Below the pieces are notes generated by a model that was not told the origin of the DNA, did not search any database, and saw nothing but the letters and a program-made list of their open reading frames with translations. A DNA stretch of 64,000 bases, taken from Myxococcales bacterium. Its GTDB lineage: Bacteria > Myxococcota_A > Polyangia > Polyangiales > GCA-016699535. How positions within the stretch are numbered: position 1 is the first letter of the stretch; each line of letters begins with the position of its first letter. Below, one piece after another: positions 52,289 to 62,521 of the stretch. Location: positions 1,302,001-1,366,000 of the forward strand of contig JACKDX010000001.1 in the NCBI GenBank assembly GCA_020633325.1. The letters run 5' to 3'. Position numbers and translations under genes: made by a program.

Positions 52289-54340
52289 CTAAGCCCATTC
52301 AATGGCGCCAAGGTGCCAAAGGAGAAGCAAGACATGAGCTGGCTCCACAGGCACTTCGCCACTCTGCCGCCTCATGTGACTTATGAGTTCGCTGATGACC
52401 ATCGGTTTCTCCAGCGCTCGCAGGGTAATCTGCATGATCTGAGGAATGCTGCTTGAGACCACCTGTGCGACCGTGTCGCGGCACCCGCGCAACCGATCGC
52501 GACCCCTCGTTGTGAAAATGTCCTCTTCCAATCCTTGCTCGAGACGTCTGGCAATGCCATCGAGCAAAATACGCCAAGGGTCGATGCCTAGTGGAAACCC
52601 GCTGGGTGGCGCAGCGACGCCTTCGTAATAGGCGCAGCTCCCAGATTCCCATGAAAAGAGATCGAGCAGCTTTTCTCGCACCTGTTCTCCGATATGTTGA
52701 AAAAGCTGGATCGGCTCAACGAGGCCAAGGGCAGCGAGGGTTTCTCCTAGGCGCCCCTCGAAGCGAGGCATGACGGCCAACGCCATGTCCAGTTCGCCGC
52801 GGGAGATGATCCGCTGGTTGACGAGATACTCCCCCAGCAACTCGCCGGCCAAATTCGAGCTGACAAACTCGGGGCTTCCGTCTTTCAGATACACTTCTTT
52901 GCGGACGGTGCCGAGCTCGCACAACAAGAGCCCGCTCTTTCTATGTAGAGCGGCTTCAGCAAGAACGGTGACGATACCGCCGTCGGCAAGTGAAGTCTTG
53001 GCATCGGGTGGCGAGGTCTTACCCAAGCGCTTGGTGATCGGCGTCTTCCGATCGACGCCCCCTGGAAGATGTCTGGCAATATGACGCGCAAGATCTGGAA
53101 TACGCTCGATGGGACGGTACGTGCCGCGCCCCACGTCGACTTCGTCCGAAGGCTCGACGCGGCCTGTGGCAATCGCCTCCACGATTTCTGCATAGCTCCA
53201 AGGACCGAATTCGCGACCATCGGCGGTCACCACCCGATAGTAGAGTAACGGTACCTCGTGTACTTGTGGACCACTCTCAAGATCGAAGGTGATGGGGGAC
53301 GTCTCGGCGAACATGGGTGAGTCGGGTGAGGTCGGTGCGGGCGGGGTGGGAAGGTCCAAGGTCACACGTGAATCGCGGCTTGAGCGGGCATCTGACGTGA
53401 GATCGGCCAGTATGCGTTGGAGCACGTCCAGAGGTTCGGTGAAAAATGGTTTCAATGCCTCGCGGAACGATGCCGCGGAGGGCGTACGATCGCGTACGGA
53501 CTTGCGGAGCGCTGAGGCAATGGCTTCCTTCAGTCCATGTGGCAGCCCGGCGCCGAACTCCAAAAACGGATGAATGTGGGCATCGCGAATGGCCAACAAG
53601 ACAGCGAGCTCTGTGCCGCCGGAAAAAAGTGAACGCCCCATGAGCAGCTCAGCCGCAATAACTGCCGCCGAAAACACATCGGCCCGCTGGTCGGCTGGCA
53701 ACCCATTGACCTGTTCGGGCGCGAGGTATCCCAGTTTGCCACGGGCGCTTTCGTTGAGTGGGGCGTGTGGATGTTCCTGGCGCATTCGCGTCCTTGCAAT
53801 CCCAAAGTCACCTATTTTGACTTGCCCATGGACAGACAACAGGATGTTGGACGGACTTATGTCGTGATGAACGATGTGAAGTGGAGCGCCATCGGCCCCG
53901 GTGGCGTCGTGCACTGCTTGCAAGCCCGCGAGAAGCTCGTGCGTAATATACAAAGCGAGACCAAGGCTTAACTCCAGGCTGTTTACCCGTAAATAGTGTG
54001 TGATCTGTGATAGATTGACGCCGCGTACAAACTCCATCGATATGTACGGACGCTCCTCAGCCGTGCCGTGCCCAAAGATCTCGACGATATTCGGATGGCG
54101 CACCTGGCTCGCCAGCCATGCCTCTTCTTCGAACATGGCTCGGGCCGCAGGATCGGCCGCGAGAGAAGGGAGCATGCGTTTGACGACCACCACCCGGGGC
54201 TCGCCGACGCTGCGCGGCTCCTCGGCGCGAAACACCTCGGCCATGCCGCCGACCGCGATGCGCTCAAGCAGGGCGTAGGGGCCAAAAAGTGTGCGGGCGG
54301 GCGGCGGGGGAGGGGGCGATGGCGGGCGGGTGGTGCGCAC
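52289..54340 (-). CDS. Ser/Thr protein kinase with GYF-like and DUF4388-like domains
   Basis: 683 aa from the GTG at 54340; the frame is open upstream but that part looks non-coding. A proline-rich N-terminus leads to a kinase domain (about 20-280): glycine loop ERIAVGGMAEVFRA, Lys in VVVVKRMLPS (Lys54), catalytic loop VHHDISPSNILL, DFG and the activation segment LGYLAPEQVNG. The usual HRD is HHD here; Asp and Asn are kept. Residues about 367-419 form a GYF_2-like domain (REFGPWSYAEIVEAI) and about 450-531 a DUF4388-like region (RKSGLLLCELGTVRKEVYLK). It has no membrane helix. Convergent with DUF1552 and divergent from actA. Confidence 0.88.
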   Translation of the reverse strand: MRTTRPPSPPPPPPARTLFGPYALLERIAVGGMAEVFRAEEPRSVGEPRVVVVKRMLPSLAADPAARAMFEEEAWLASQVRHPNIVEIFGHGTAEERPYISMEFVRGVNLSQITHYLRVNSLELSLGLALYITHELLAGLQAVHDATGADGAPLHIVHHDISPSNILLSVHGQVKIGDFGIARTRMRQEHPHAPLNESARGKLGYLAPEQVNGLPADQRADVFSAAVIAAELLMGRSLFSGGTELAVLLAIRDAHIHPFLEFGAGLPHGLKEAIASALRKSVRDRTPSAASFREALKPFFTEPLDVLQRILADLTSDARSSRDSRVTLDLPTPPAPTSPDSPMFAETSPITFDLESGPQVHEVPLLYYRVVTADGREFGPWSYAEIVEAIATGRVEPSDEVDVGRGTYRPIERIPDLARHIARHLPGGVDRKTPITKRLGKTSPPDAKTSLADGGIVTVLAEAALHRKSGLLLCELGTVRKEVYLKDGSPEFVSSNLAGELLGEYLVNQRIISRGELDMALAVMPRFEGRLGETLAALGLVEPIQLFQHIGEQVREKLLDLFSWESGSCAYYEGVAAPPSGFPLGIDPWRILLDGIARRLEQGLEEDIFTTRGRDRLRGCRDTVAQVVSSSIPQIMQITLRALEKPMVISELISHMRRQSGEVPVEPAHVLLLLWHLGAIEWA

Positions 54341-54510
54341 GGTGGCCAAGAGTGTACACGGGCGGATGCTACTTGTCAGAGGAAAGCACCCATGGTGTGC
54401 GAGTAGGGCTTGACGCTCCGCGCATTTCGGCCGATATAAGCGCGCGGGCGAGGCCCGCGTCCAAAGCGGATATAGGTGAGAGGCCGAGCGCCGCGCAAAA
54501 TCCAAGCGAC

Positions 54511-55140
54511 ATGCAAATCTTTCCCCGTCAGCTAAACCATCTCGCACTTATTGGAGGCATCGCAGCGACCGCCCTTTTGAGTGGTACTGTTTTTGTCTTC
54601 TGGTACTATTTTTCTCCTCGCAATCTGCAGGTGGGCTACGCGCCCAAGCAGCCGGTTGCATACAGCCATCGACTCCACGCTGGCGAACTCGGCCTCGACT
54701 GCAGGTATTGCCACAGCAGCGTCGAGCATTCGCAGGAAGCAGCCATACCCCCCACGCAAACGTGCATGGGTTGCCACGCGATCATCAGGGCGGATGCGGC
54801 GGCGTTGGCGCCAGTCCGACAGAGTTGGGTGACGGGCGAGCCGATCCCGTGGGTGCGCGTCCACAAGCTTCCAGAACATGCCTATTTTGATCACAGCGTG
54901 CATTTGGCGGCCGGCGTGGGGTGTGTAAGTTGTCACGGAAGGATCGACCAAATGGATGTGGTTCGGATCGAGAAACCGTTGAGCATGGGGTGGTGTCTCG
55001 ACTGTCACAGAAATCCAGGTCCGCACCTTCGGCCAGTAGACCAAATCACGAACATGGCGTGGGAATCCCGCGCCGCCCCTTCGGCGAGTCACGTAGCGGC
55101 AGTTGCGCCTCCCGAACATTGCTCAGGGTGTCACAGATGA
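54511..55140 (+). CDS. actA: Alternative complex III subunit A, pentahaem cytochrome c
   Basis: 209 aa from the ATG at 54511; the open frame upstream is non-coding and would remove the N-terminal membrane anchor LALIGGIAATALLSGTVFVF. Five CxxCH motifs are seen: CRYCH, CMGCH, CVSCH, CLDCH and CSGCH, the number expected for ActA. ActA passes electrons from the complex to cytochrome c or directly on to an oxidase. The stop is within an ATGA overlap with actB. It heads the operon running to the window's end. Confidence 0.94.
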   Translation: MQIFPRQLNHLALIGGIAATALLSGTVFVFWYYFSPRNLQVGYAPKQPVAYSHRLHAGELGLDCRYCHSSVEHSQEAAIPPTQTCMGCHAIIRADAAALAPVRQSWVTGEPIPWVRVHKLPEHAYFDHSVHLAAGVGCVSCHGRIDQMDVVRIEKPLSMGWCLDCHRNPGPHLRPVDQITNMAWESRAAPSASHVAAVAPPEHCSGCHR

Positions 55141-58103
55141 ACGACAAAAACGTACCTGCAAAACCCGCCACGCCATTGGTGTCTCCTGAACGTCTCGTGG
55201 GCCGCCGAGATTTCGTGGCCCTCGCGGGGCTCAGCGCTGCCATGGCAGGTGTTTCTGGCTGCATCCGCCGTCCCGAAGAAAAGATTCTTCCATACACTCT
55301 GGCGCCAGAATATACGGTGCCGGGTGTTCCTCTGCATTTCGCGACAGTGCTGAGTCGGGCAGGCGAGTCCGTGGGTCTTTTAGTGGAAAGTCACGAGGGC
55401 CGGCCCACTAAAATTGAAGGCAATCCAGAGCACCCCGCGAGCCTGGGCAGCACGGATGCGGCGCTCCAGGCGGAGCTTTTGAACCTGTATGATTCAGACC
55501 GTTCTCGTCATGTGCAATCGGAAAGTTCCCCCGATAAGAACAAGCGAAACCTTTCTCAATCGAGCTGGGGCGCGTTCGAAACGTTTTTGGGAGAGGCACT
55601 TGGCAAGATGGAAGCGTCAAAAGGCGCCGGCGTGAGGTTCCTTGGTCATCCCTCGGTGTCGATGACGGAGCGTGCGCTCAGGGAAGAGATATCTACCCAT
55701 CTGCCACTTGCGAAGTTCATGCACTACGAGACCGCCAGCAGCCAGCCCATGTGGCAAGGGACGGCCCTGGTTTTTGGACGGCCGCTCTGCCCGCATTATG
55801 ACTACCAACGGGCTCGGGTTATTCTATCCCTCGACTCTGACTTTCTCTACAGCGAACCAGGCAGCGTCAGAGCCATGCGCGGCTTCACCGAAGGTCGACA
55901 AGTTTATTCGGAGTTTGACCGCATGTCGCGGCTGTACGTAGTCGAACCGACATTGACGCTGACAGGAACCAATGCGGATCATCGCTTGAGCCTCGGTTTC
56001 GACGAGATCGAACGCTATCTGATGGCGCTGGCTTTGGAACTGGTGCAACATCACGGCTTAGCGCTTCCCGACGCGGTTGCGGGGTTAGGCCACGTGTCGT
56101 CTCAAGGTATCGCTCCCAAGTGGATCAGAGCGGTTGCTAAAGATCTGGCCACCGCTCGGGGTCGGGGTATCATCGTGGTGGGGAGACGGCAGCCAGCGCG
56201 CGTGCACGCCCTTGCGCACGCGCTGAACATAGCCCTTGAGAATACGGGGCGCACGGTGCGTTATACGCGCCCCACGGAGGATATCATTACCGAGGGCGAC
56301 AACGATCTGGCCACACTCGCAGGAGAGATGAAGCGTGGCGAGGTTGAAACACTGTTCATTCTCGATGCCAATCCGGTATACGACGCGCCACGCGATCTAG
56401 ACTTTGAGAAGGCACTTGAGCGTGTGCCCACGACGATCCACCTTGGCAGCCATGTTGACGAGACTGCGCATCGCTGCCGGTGGCATCTGCCCTTGGCCCA
56501 TGGGCTCGAAAGTTGGGGGGACGCGCGAAGCCGCCTTGGCACGTGGGCGATCCAGCAACCCTTGATTGCGCCTCTATTCGGCGGCCGCAGCGTGATCGAG
56601 CTCTTGGCAATGGTGCTCAAGCGCCGCGATTGGCGTGGTTATGGGTTGGTGCGGTCCGTCTTCAGGGCGAATTGGAAAGGTCTCGTTCCCTCGTGGGAGC
56701 AAGGCTGGCGCCAAGCGCTTCACAGCGGCGTAATCGCCAATACGGAGTGGGCCTTCGAAGCGGTGGCTCTTGAGCCCACGAGCAAATGGCTTGAGGCACA
56801 CGCGGAGGATCGACGCGCTCCGACTCTGGGACCGGAGAGCCTGCAGGTGGTGTTTTGCAGTGACCCGCGCGTGGATGATGGGCGTAGCGCCAACAATCCC
56901 TGGCTCCTCGAGCTGCCTGATCCGGTCACGAAGATGTGTTGGGACAATCCCGCATTAATCTCGCCGAAAACAGCCAAGGCGCTTCATCTTGCGAGCCAAG
57001 ACATGATCAAGCTTCGCTCCGCGGACGGGAAAACGGAGGTGGAGTTACCCGTATGGCTGCAGGCCGGTATTGCCGATTTCACAGTCGCAGTCACCTTGGG
57101 CTGGGGACGCACGAAGGCGGGGCGTTATGCGGCCGGTTTTGATGTGGGTGCTTTACGTCAAAGCGACGCGCCGAGTGTCATGACCGGCCTCCGCGCAGAG
57201 AAGCTGGGTCGCGCGTATAAGCTGACACGCACTCAGGAGCATACGAGCATGGAAGGTCGCCCATTGGCCCTCTCCGGCACGCTAGCGCAGTATCATGCTC
57301 AGCCTGATTTTCCTCAGTACGCTTCTGTTGAGCCCGAAGTGGGTCCCCTTTGGAAAGAGAAGCAATACACAGGACACAAATGGGGCATGAGTATCGACCT
57401 CAACGCTTGCACGGGCTGTAATGCCTGCGTCATCGCATGCCAGTCGGAAAACAACATCCCCACGGTGGGCAAGGAAGAGGTTCGTAAGGGGCGGGAAATG
57501 CAGTGGATTCGTATCGACCACTACATTGAGGAGTCTGCCGGAGAGCTCGACACTGTGTTTCAACCAGTAGCTTGCCAACATTGCGAGGAGGCGCCGTGTG
57601 AGAACGTCTGTCCTGTCAATGCAACGACCCACAGTCCCGAGGGACTGAATGACATGGCATACAACAGGTGCATCGGGACCCGGTATTGCGCGAACAACTG
57701 TCCTTACAAAGTGCGCCGCTTCAACTATCTCAATTACCAGGGCAACAAAGAGTTCATGGGGGAACCGCAAGAGGTTAAGCAAATGCAGTTTAATCCGGAC
57801 GTCACGGTGCGCATGCGCGGCGTAATGGAGAAATGCACGTACTGTGTGCAGCGTATAGAGCAAGCCAAGATCGCAACCCGGGTTTCCCATACGGAGCTCA
57901 AGGATGGCGACATCGTGCCGGCTTGCGCCCAGGCCTGTCCCTCGCATGCGATCGTCTTCGGCGACCTGAACGACAAATCGAGCCTTGTGGCCAAGCTCGG
58001 GAAGCAAAAGCGTGGCTATCACTTGCTCGCCGAGGTGGGGACCCAGCCGAGGACGCGCTATCTCGCGAAACTGCGTAATACGAATCCGGAGATGCAGTCA
58101 TGA
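55137..58103 (+). CDS. actB: Alternative complex III subunit B, iron-sulfur/molybdopterin-type
   Basis: 988 aa from the ATG at 55137; longer open frame upstream overlaps actA. The Tat-like signal [20 protein letters not shown] is followed by a Cys. The N-terminal two thirds resemble a molybdopterin oxidoreductase (no cofactor is bound in characterised ActB). The C-terminal part carries four ferredoxin-type cysteine clusters: [43 protein letters not shown] and CTYCVQ...CAQACP. These relay electrons to ActA. Length and domain order match ActB, which is a fusion of the two parts. Confidence 0.95.
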   Translation: MNDKNVPAKPATPLVSPERLVGRRDFVALAGLSAAMAGVSGCIRRPEEKILPYTLAPEYTVPGVPLHFATVLSRAGESVGLLVESHEGRPTKIEGNPEHPASLGSTDAALQAELLNLYDSDRSRHVQSESSPDKNKRNLSQSSWGAFETFLGEALGKMEASKGAGVRFLGHPSVSMTERALREEISTHLPLAKFMHYETASSQPMWQGTALVFGRPLCPHYDYQRARVILSLDSDFLYSEPGSVRAMRGFTEGRQVYSEFDRMSRLYVVEPTLTLTGTNADHRLSLGFDEIERYLMALALELVQHHGLALPDAVAGLGHVSSQGIAPKWIRAVAKDLATARGRGIIVVGRRQPARVHALAHALNIALENTGRTVRYTRPTEDIITEGDNDLATLAGEMKRGEVETLFILDANPVYDAPRDLDFEKALERVPTTIHLGSHVDETAHRCRWHLPLAHGLESWGDARSRLGTWAIQQPLIAPLFGGRSVIELLAMVLKRRDWRGYGLVRSVFRANWKGLVPSWEQGWRQALHSGVIANTEWAFEAVALEPTSKWLEAHAEDRRAPTLGPESLQVVFCSDPRVDDGRSANNPWLLELPDPVTKMCWDNPALISPKTAKALHLASQDMIKLRSADGKTEVELPVWLQAGIADFTVAVTLGWGRTKAGRYAAGFDVGALRQSDAPSVMTGLRAEKLGRAYKLTRTQEHTSMEGRPLALSGTLAQYHAQPDFPQYASVEPEVGPLWKEKQYTGHKWGMSIDLNACTGCNACVIACQSENNIPTVGKEEVRKGREMQWIRIDHYIEESAGELDTVFQPVACQHCEEAPCENVCPVNATTHSPEGLNDMAYNRCIGTRYCANNCPYKVRRFNYLNYQGNKEFMGEPQEVKQMQFNPDVTVRMRGVMEKCTYCVQRIEQAKIATRVSHTELKDGDIVPACAQACPSHAIVFGDLNDKSSLVAKLGKQKRGYHLLAEVGTQPRTRYLAKLRNTNPEMQS

Positions 58104-59488
58104 CCTATCATGCTCCGATCAAGGCGATTGGCGAGAGCTCGCTTCTCGATCCGCGGATGGATTTCAAGCGTGTAACTGACGCAGTGAGCCGACCTACGGA
58201 ACGCAAAGCGCCGCGTGGCTGGTGGATACTCTTTAGCATCTCCCTCGTAGGGACTTGTATTCTGCTGGTCAGCCTTGTGTACCTCGTTTGCATGGGGATC
58301 GGAGTCTGGGGCAATACCTCGCCCATCGCGTGGGGTTGGGATATCACCAACTTCGTCTGGTGGATCGGGATTGGTCATGCTGGCACTTTGATCTCGGCCA
58401 TCTTATTCATATTTCGGCAGGGCTGGAGAACATCGATCAATCGCTTCGCGGAGGCGATGACGATATTCGCCGTAATATGCGCCGGCCTCTTCCCGGCGAT
58501 TCACGTGGGTCGCGTGTGGCTCGCGTATTATATGTTTCCCTTGCCCAACCAAATGGGCATTTGGCCAAATTTTAAAAGCCCGCTGATTTGGGACGTGTTT
58601 GCCGTCAGCACCTATTTCACCATTTCACTCCTGTTTTGGTACACGGGCCTCATCCCCGATTTAGCGACGCTGAGAGATCGATCTATCACCCGTGTGCGGC
58701 GCATCGTTTACGGAGCCTTGGCGCTCGGATGGCGAGGGTCTCACCGTCACTGGCAGCACTACGAGCGGGCGTATTTGATACTCGCCGGGATATCGACTCC
58801 TTTGGTGTTGTCCGTACACTCCGTGGTGAGCTTCGACTTCGCGACGTCGGTGCTTCCCGGCTGGCACACCACCATATTTCCACCGTACTTCGTGGCGGGT
58901 GCAGTGTTTTCCGGCTTCGCATTGGTGCTAACGCTGCTGGTTATTGCGCGAGTGGTGTTTGATCTCAAAGACATCGTGCGGATGCAACACCTCGAGCTCA
59001 TGAATAAGTTCATGCTCGCGACCGGTTCTATGGTTGGCTACGCCTATGCGATGGAGTTTTTTATCGCGTGGTACTCGGGCAACGAGTACGAGCGCTACGT
59101 TTTCATCAATCGCGCGCTAGGTCCCTATGCGTGGGCATACTGGACTATGATTACGTGCAACGTCTTGGTGCCGCAATTTTTTTGGTTCAAGCGGTTTCGA
59201 ACGAGCTTGCCGTTCATGTTTGCAGCTTCGATCTTGATAAATATTGGCATGTGGTTCGAACGCTTCGTGATCATAGCCACCTCACTTCACCGAGACTTTT
59301 TGCCATCGTCTTGGGGTTATTTTAGGCCGACCCTTGTTGATATCGGCATCTTTGTTGGCTCGATTGGTCTTTTCCTCACCTTGTTTTTGCTGTTTTTACG
59401 CTGGGCCCCGATGATTGCCATCGCGGAAGTCAAAGGTGTGCTGGCCAAAGGCGATCCTCACTTTCATGGCGACGAGGCGAGCGTATGA
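58100..59488 (+). CDS. actC: Alternative complex III subunit C, NrfD-like quinol-binding membrane protein
   Basis: 462 aa, overlapping actB by ATGA. About ten membrane helices. After a soluble N-terminus come helices such as [20 protein letters not shown] and the region [20 protein letters not shown], matching the NrfD/PsrC family quinol site. ActC takes electrons from menaquinol or ubiquinol and may also translocate protons with ActF. There is an ATGA overlap with actD. Confidence 0.94.
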   Translation: MTYHAPIKAIGESSLLDPRMDFKRVTDAVSRPTERKAPRGWWILFSISLVGTCILLVSLVYLVCMGIGVWGNTSPIAWGWDITNFVWWIGIGHAGTLISAILFIFRQGWRTSINRFAEAMTIFAVICAGLFPAIHVGRVWLAYYMFPLPNQMGIWPNFKSPLIWDVFAVSTYFTISLLFWYTGLIPDLATLRDRSITRVRRIVYGALALGWRGSHRHWQHYERAYLILAGISTPLVLSVHSVVSFDFATSVLPGWHTTIFPPYFVAGAVFSGFALVLTLLVIARVVFDLKDIVRMQHLELMNKFMLATGSMVGYAYAMEFFIAWYSGNEYERYVFINRALGPYAWAYWTMITCNVLVPQFFWFKRFRTSLPFMFAASILINIGMWFERFVIIATSLHRDFLPSSWGYFRPTLVDIGIFVGSIGLFLTLFLLFLRWAPMIAIAEVKGVLAKGDPHFHGDEASV

Positions 59489-60036
59489 CGCCGTCAACTT
59501 CCCTCAAACCGGCTGTGGTGCTTGCAGAGTTCGGTACGCCCGCGGCCTGTTTGAAGGCGGCAGCAAGTCTCCGCGATGCAGGGTACAAACACTTCGATGC
59601 GCATACGCCATACCCCGTGCACGGCATGGATCAAGCGATGGGACTTCGTCAGAGCCCCATGGGATGGCTATCATTAATGGGAGGTCTTGTCGGCGCCATA
59701 TCCGCGTATGTCATGATCTGGTGGATGAACGGCGTTGATTATCCGCTGGTGGTTGGAGGTAAGCCGCCTGGCTCGGTGCTATCCATGATTCCCGTCATAT
59801 TTGAAGTGACCATTCTTCTTTGTGGGTTTGCCACATTTTTTGGGCTCCTGCATTTGATGAAACTTCCCAGGCATCACCACCCGGTGTTTACATCCGATCG
59901 GTTTGCAGCATGCTCGGATGACAAGTTTTTTCTATCTGTCGAAGCCTCAGATCCCCAATTTGAGGTTGCCAAAATTCAGGATTTGTTTCGCCAACTGTCA
60001 CCTCTCAGTATAGAGGTGATTGAGGAGGAATCCTGA
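59485..60036 (+). CDS. actD: Alternative complex III subunit D (DUF3341)
   Basis: 183 aa, two membrane helices at about 55-75 and 98-120. The family opens [20 protein letters not shown] and [18 protein letters not shown], as in DUF3341/ActD. It is a structural subunit without cofactors. Its stop TGA shares bases with the actE start (TGATG). Confidence 0.93.
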   Translation: MTPSTSLKPAVVLAEFGTPAACLKAAASLRDAGYKHFDAHTPYPVHGMDQAMGLRQSPMGWLSLMGGLVGAISAYVMIWWMNGVDYPLVVGGKPPGSVLSMIPVIFEVTILLCGFATFFGLLHLMKLPRHHHPVFTSDRFAACSDDKFFLSVEASDPQFEVAKIQDLFRQLSPLSIEVIEEES

Positions 60037-60680
60037 TGCGCGCCCCAGCAATATGGTCTTCAAGGAGGTCATGGCTGCTCGCGAGCATGCTTGCGTGCAG
60101 CGGGTGCCGAGGGCAAACATCTCATGAGCCGCCCATTGTGCCGATTCGTAACATGTACAACCAACCGCGTTACAATCCGCAGGCCGAGAGCCCATTTTTC
60201 GCGGATAGACGTACCATGCGCCCGCATGTGGAGGGCACCATTGCCCGAGAGATGGTTATCGATGCCGAGCTGGCAACGGGGGTGCTAAGCGATCATAGCG
60301 GATATGTCTTGCAGGTGCCGCAGGCGGTTCCAGACGCGTTGGGCGGGATAAAGGCGATGCTGGAGCGTGGTGAGGAGCGCTTTGGTATCTACTGTTCCCC
60401 CTGTCATGGTTTAAGCGGCAATGGGCAAGGCATGATCATCAAGCGCGGCATGCTTGCGCCGCCGAGCTTTCACGATCCTCGCATTCGCACCCTGCCAGAC
60501 GGTCAGATATTTGCGACACTCAGCAACGGGATGGGCAACATGCCGCCGTATCAACATTCCATTCCCATCTACGATAGGTGGGCTATCGTGAGCTATCTAC
60601 GCACGCTCGAACTTGCTCAGGCGCCACGGGCAGTCGTGCAAGATTCGGCTGTCCGGGCCACCGAGGAGGCCGCGCCATGA
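60036..60680 (+). CDS. actE: Alternative complex III subunit E, monohaem cytochrome c lipoprotein
   Basis: 214 aa. The signal SWLLASMLACSGCRG has a cysteine suitable for lipidation (Cys21 or Cys24). One haem c site, YCSPCHGLSGNGQG (CxxCH at 120-124), and a likely axial Met in SNGMGNMPPYQ. ActE exchanges electrons with the soluble or oxidase cytochrome c. It ends in an ATGA overlap with actF. Confidence 0.93.
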   Translation: MRAPAIWSSRRSWLLASMLACSGCRGQTSHEPPIVPIRNMYNQPRYNPQAESPFFADRRTMRPHVEGTIAREMVIDAELATGVLSDHSGYVLQVPQAVPDALGGIKAMLERGEERFGIYCSPCHGLSGNGQGMIIKRGMLAPPSFHDPRIRTLPDGQIFATLSNGMGNMPPYQHSIPIYDRWAIVSYLRTLELAQAPRAVVQDSAVRATEEAAP

Positions 60681-62053
60681 CTGATCTCAATCCGAGCAAC
60701 GCTCAGGCATCGACCTTTCGGATTCCCGTTTCAGATCCCTGGGCCCACGTATGGAAGGCGTTGGCTGCCCTGGCGGCGGTAGGCGGAGTAGCGGCTTGGT
60801 TTGGATACACAGGAAACCCAGAACGCTTTGCGTTTTCTTACCTTTTCGCATTTCTGTGCTTTCTGTTCATCGGCCTCGGCGCAATTTTTTATGTGTTGAT
60901 ATTGCACCTGACAAGCGCCGGCTGGGGGGTGAGTACGCGACGCACAGCGGAGTTTTTCTGCACGGGGGTTCCTGTTCTCGCACTTCTGTTCCTCCCAATA
61001 CTCGCCGTTCTGCAGCACCTTTATCCCTGGTATGGGCATGACGTCCCTCAAACCAAAGTGTCATTCAATGCCACATTGCGCGGCCATGCGGAGGAGCAAC
61101 CCGGCTCTATCGGAGAGCAGCATGCTGTGCATCCCCTGTCCGCTCCTCAGACGGCCAATGGCGCGGCCATTCGGCATACTTCCGGCGGCGGCCATCACGC
61201 GGCCCACCTCGCCCATGAAGCGGTTGTACAGAAGAAACACGCTTACCTCAACCAACCATTTTTTCTGATACGGGCGTTGCTGTACTTTGCCGTGTGGATA
61301 TTTTTGGCGTGGAGGGTGGTGTCGCTGTCCCTCAAGCAAGACGAAACCAAAGATCCACATAATACCGTCAAGCTGAAACGCATGTCGGCTCCCGGAATCA
61401 TCGTCCTTGCGCTGACCCTAACATTCGCTTCGTTTGATTGGATCATGTCGCTAGAGCCCGCATGGTATTCGACCATTTTTGGGGTCTACCTCTTTGGCAG
61501 CTCGGCTGTGGCCATCTTTGCGGTGGTGATTGTTACAACTCTGGCGCTAAGGGCGGGTGGATTCTTGGCTGATGCAGTCAATGTGGAGCACTATCACGAC
61601 CTCGGAAAGTTGATGTTTGGGTTCATTGTGTTCTGGGCGTACATCGGCTTCTCGCAGTTGTTGCTCATCTGGTATGCTGGGCTTCCTGAGGAAGCCACCT
61701 TTTACCACCTCCGCTGGGACGGCGGGCTGTGGCAGCGGCTCAGCCTCTTTCTGCTCGTCGGCCATTTTTTCTTCCCCTTCGCGCTGATCCTATCCCGAAA
61801 TGCAAAGCGCAAGCTTGCGGTCCTCGGCTTTGCCGCCGTGTGGATGCTTGTGCTTCACGTGGTGGAAATGTATTGGTTCGTGATGCCCTACTACTCAGCA
61901 GGGCACTTTGAAATGCACTGGCTGGATCTGGCGTGCTTGCTTTGGGTAGGTGGTATATACACCGCGGTCGTGTTCCGTCGGATGACCCGACATGCTTTGA
62001 TTCCGATAGGGGATCCGCGGCTAGACCGTTCATTACGTTTTGAGAATCCTTAG
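60677..62053 (+). CDS. actF: Alternative complex III subunit F, NrfD-like membrane protein
   Basis: 458 aa from the ATG at 60677; a longer frame would run into actE. About ten helices, similar to ActC in fold: FGYTGNPERFAFSYLFAFLC and FDWIMSLEPAWYSTIFGVYL are family motifs. A loop at about 121-190 holds roughly ten histidines (for example HTSGGGHHAAHLAHEA). ActF stabilises the complex and may take part in proton movement. It is followed by a 9-base gap to the next gene. Confidence 0.93.
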   Translation: MTDLNPSNAQASTFRIPVSDPWAHVWKALAALAAVGGVAAWFGYTGNPERFAFSYLFAFLCFLFIGLGAIFYVLILHLTSAGWGVSTRRTAEFFCTGVPVLALLFLPILAVLQHLYPWYGHDVPQTKVSFNATLRGHAEEQPGSIGEQHAVHPLSAPQTANGAAIRHTSGGGHHAAHLAHEAVVQKKHAYLNQPFFLIRALLYFAVWIFLAWRVVSLSLKQDETKDPHNTVKLKRMSAPGIIVLALTLTFASFDWIMSLEPAWYSTIFGVYLFGSSAVAIFAVVIVTTLALRAGGFLADAVNVEHYHDLGKLMFGFIVFWAYIGFSQLLLIWYAGLPEEATFYHLRWDGGLWQRLSLFLLVGHFFFPFALILSRNAKRKLAVLGFAAVWMLVLHVVEMYWFVMPYYSAGHFEMHWLDLACLLWVGGIYTAVVFRRMTRHALIPIGDPRLDRSLRFENP

Positions 62054-62062
62054 GAATAGGAT

Positions 62063-62521
62063 ATGGCTACCGATCTTACACCTCCTCGCAGTCGATTGAT
62101 CGTGCTTTATGCGGTGCTGTCTGCGCTGATTCTCATCGCGCTCAAATTTGTTTTGGATGGCTATTTCGTTCGTGTAAGCGAATCGCAAATCAACCAAAAG
62201 GTGCTTACGTCGCCGGCGCGCGAGCTCAATGAGGTGATGCGGGCCCAGCTGCAAACCATGGAGAGCGGAACAATGTCGGTGCCGCGCGCGATGCGTGTAT
62301 ATCTCCGAGATGGACGCACCGGATTGCCCGCTATTGCACCTTTGCAATCGGGGGACACCCGCCCGCTCTTGGGGTGGAACCATTATCCAAACAAACGCCT
62401 TCCGCCATCGGTGATTGGCATGCCCACGCAGGAGGAAATGCTAGCGGCAGGCCGCGAACACCAGAACAACAAAACGCCGCGGGAAAGCTCCCAGACAGGG
62501 TTAAAGGCGGAAAGCCCATGA
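62063..62521 (+). CDS. Small membrane-anchored protein in the alternative complex III operon
   Basis: 152 aa. One membrane helix near residues 12-31 (IVLYAVLSALILIALKFVLD), then a soluble, proline- and Arg-rich region facing outward. It contains YVRDGR-like MRVYLRDGRTGLPAIAP. The position after actF suggests an accessory or assembly subunit, perhaps equivalent to the poorly conserved ActG, but no motif proves this. AGGAATAGG precedes the ATG; the stop overlaps the SCO start (ATGA). Confidence 0.65.
   Translation: MATDLTPPRSRLIVLYAVLSALILIALKFVLDGYFVRVSESQINQKVLTSPARELNEVMRAQLQTMESGTMSVPRAMRVYLRDGRTGLPAIAPLQSGDTRPLLGWNHYPNKRLPPSVIGMPTQEEMLAAGREHQNNKTPRESSQTGLKAESP

Noticed and set aside
52276..52295. 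TAGGC/GCCTA hairpin between the DUF1552 and kinase stops as a terminator
   Set aside because: Only a 5-bp stem with a loop of about nine bases and no T-run; too weak to call.
54341..54547. N-terminal extension of the kinase to 54547
   Set aside because: The extra 69 residues are Arg/Pro-rich without domain character, and they run into the divergent actA promoter region; the GTG at 54340 is the simpler start.
57282..58022. 246-codon open frame opposite the iron-sulfur part of actB
   Set aside because: Antisense to the conserved cysteine clusters; no domain is recognised.
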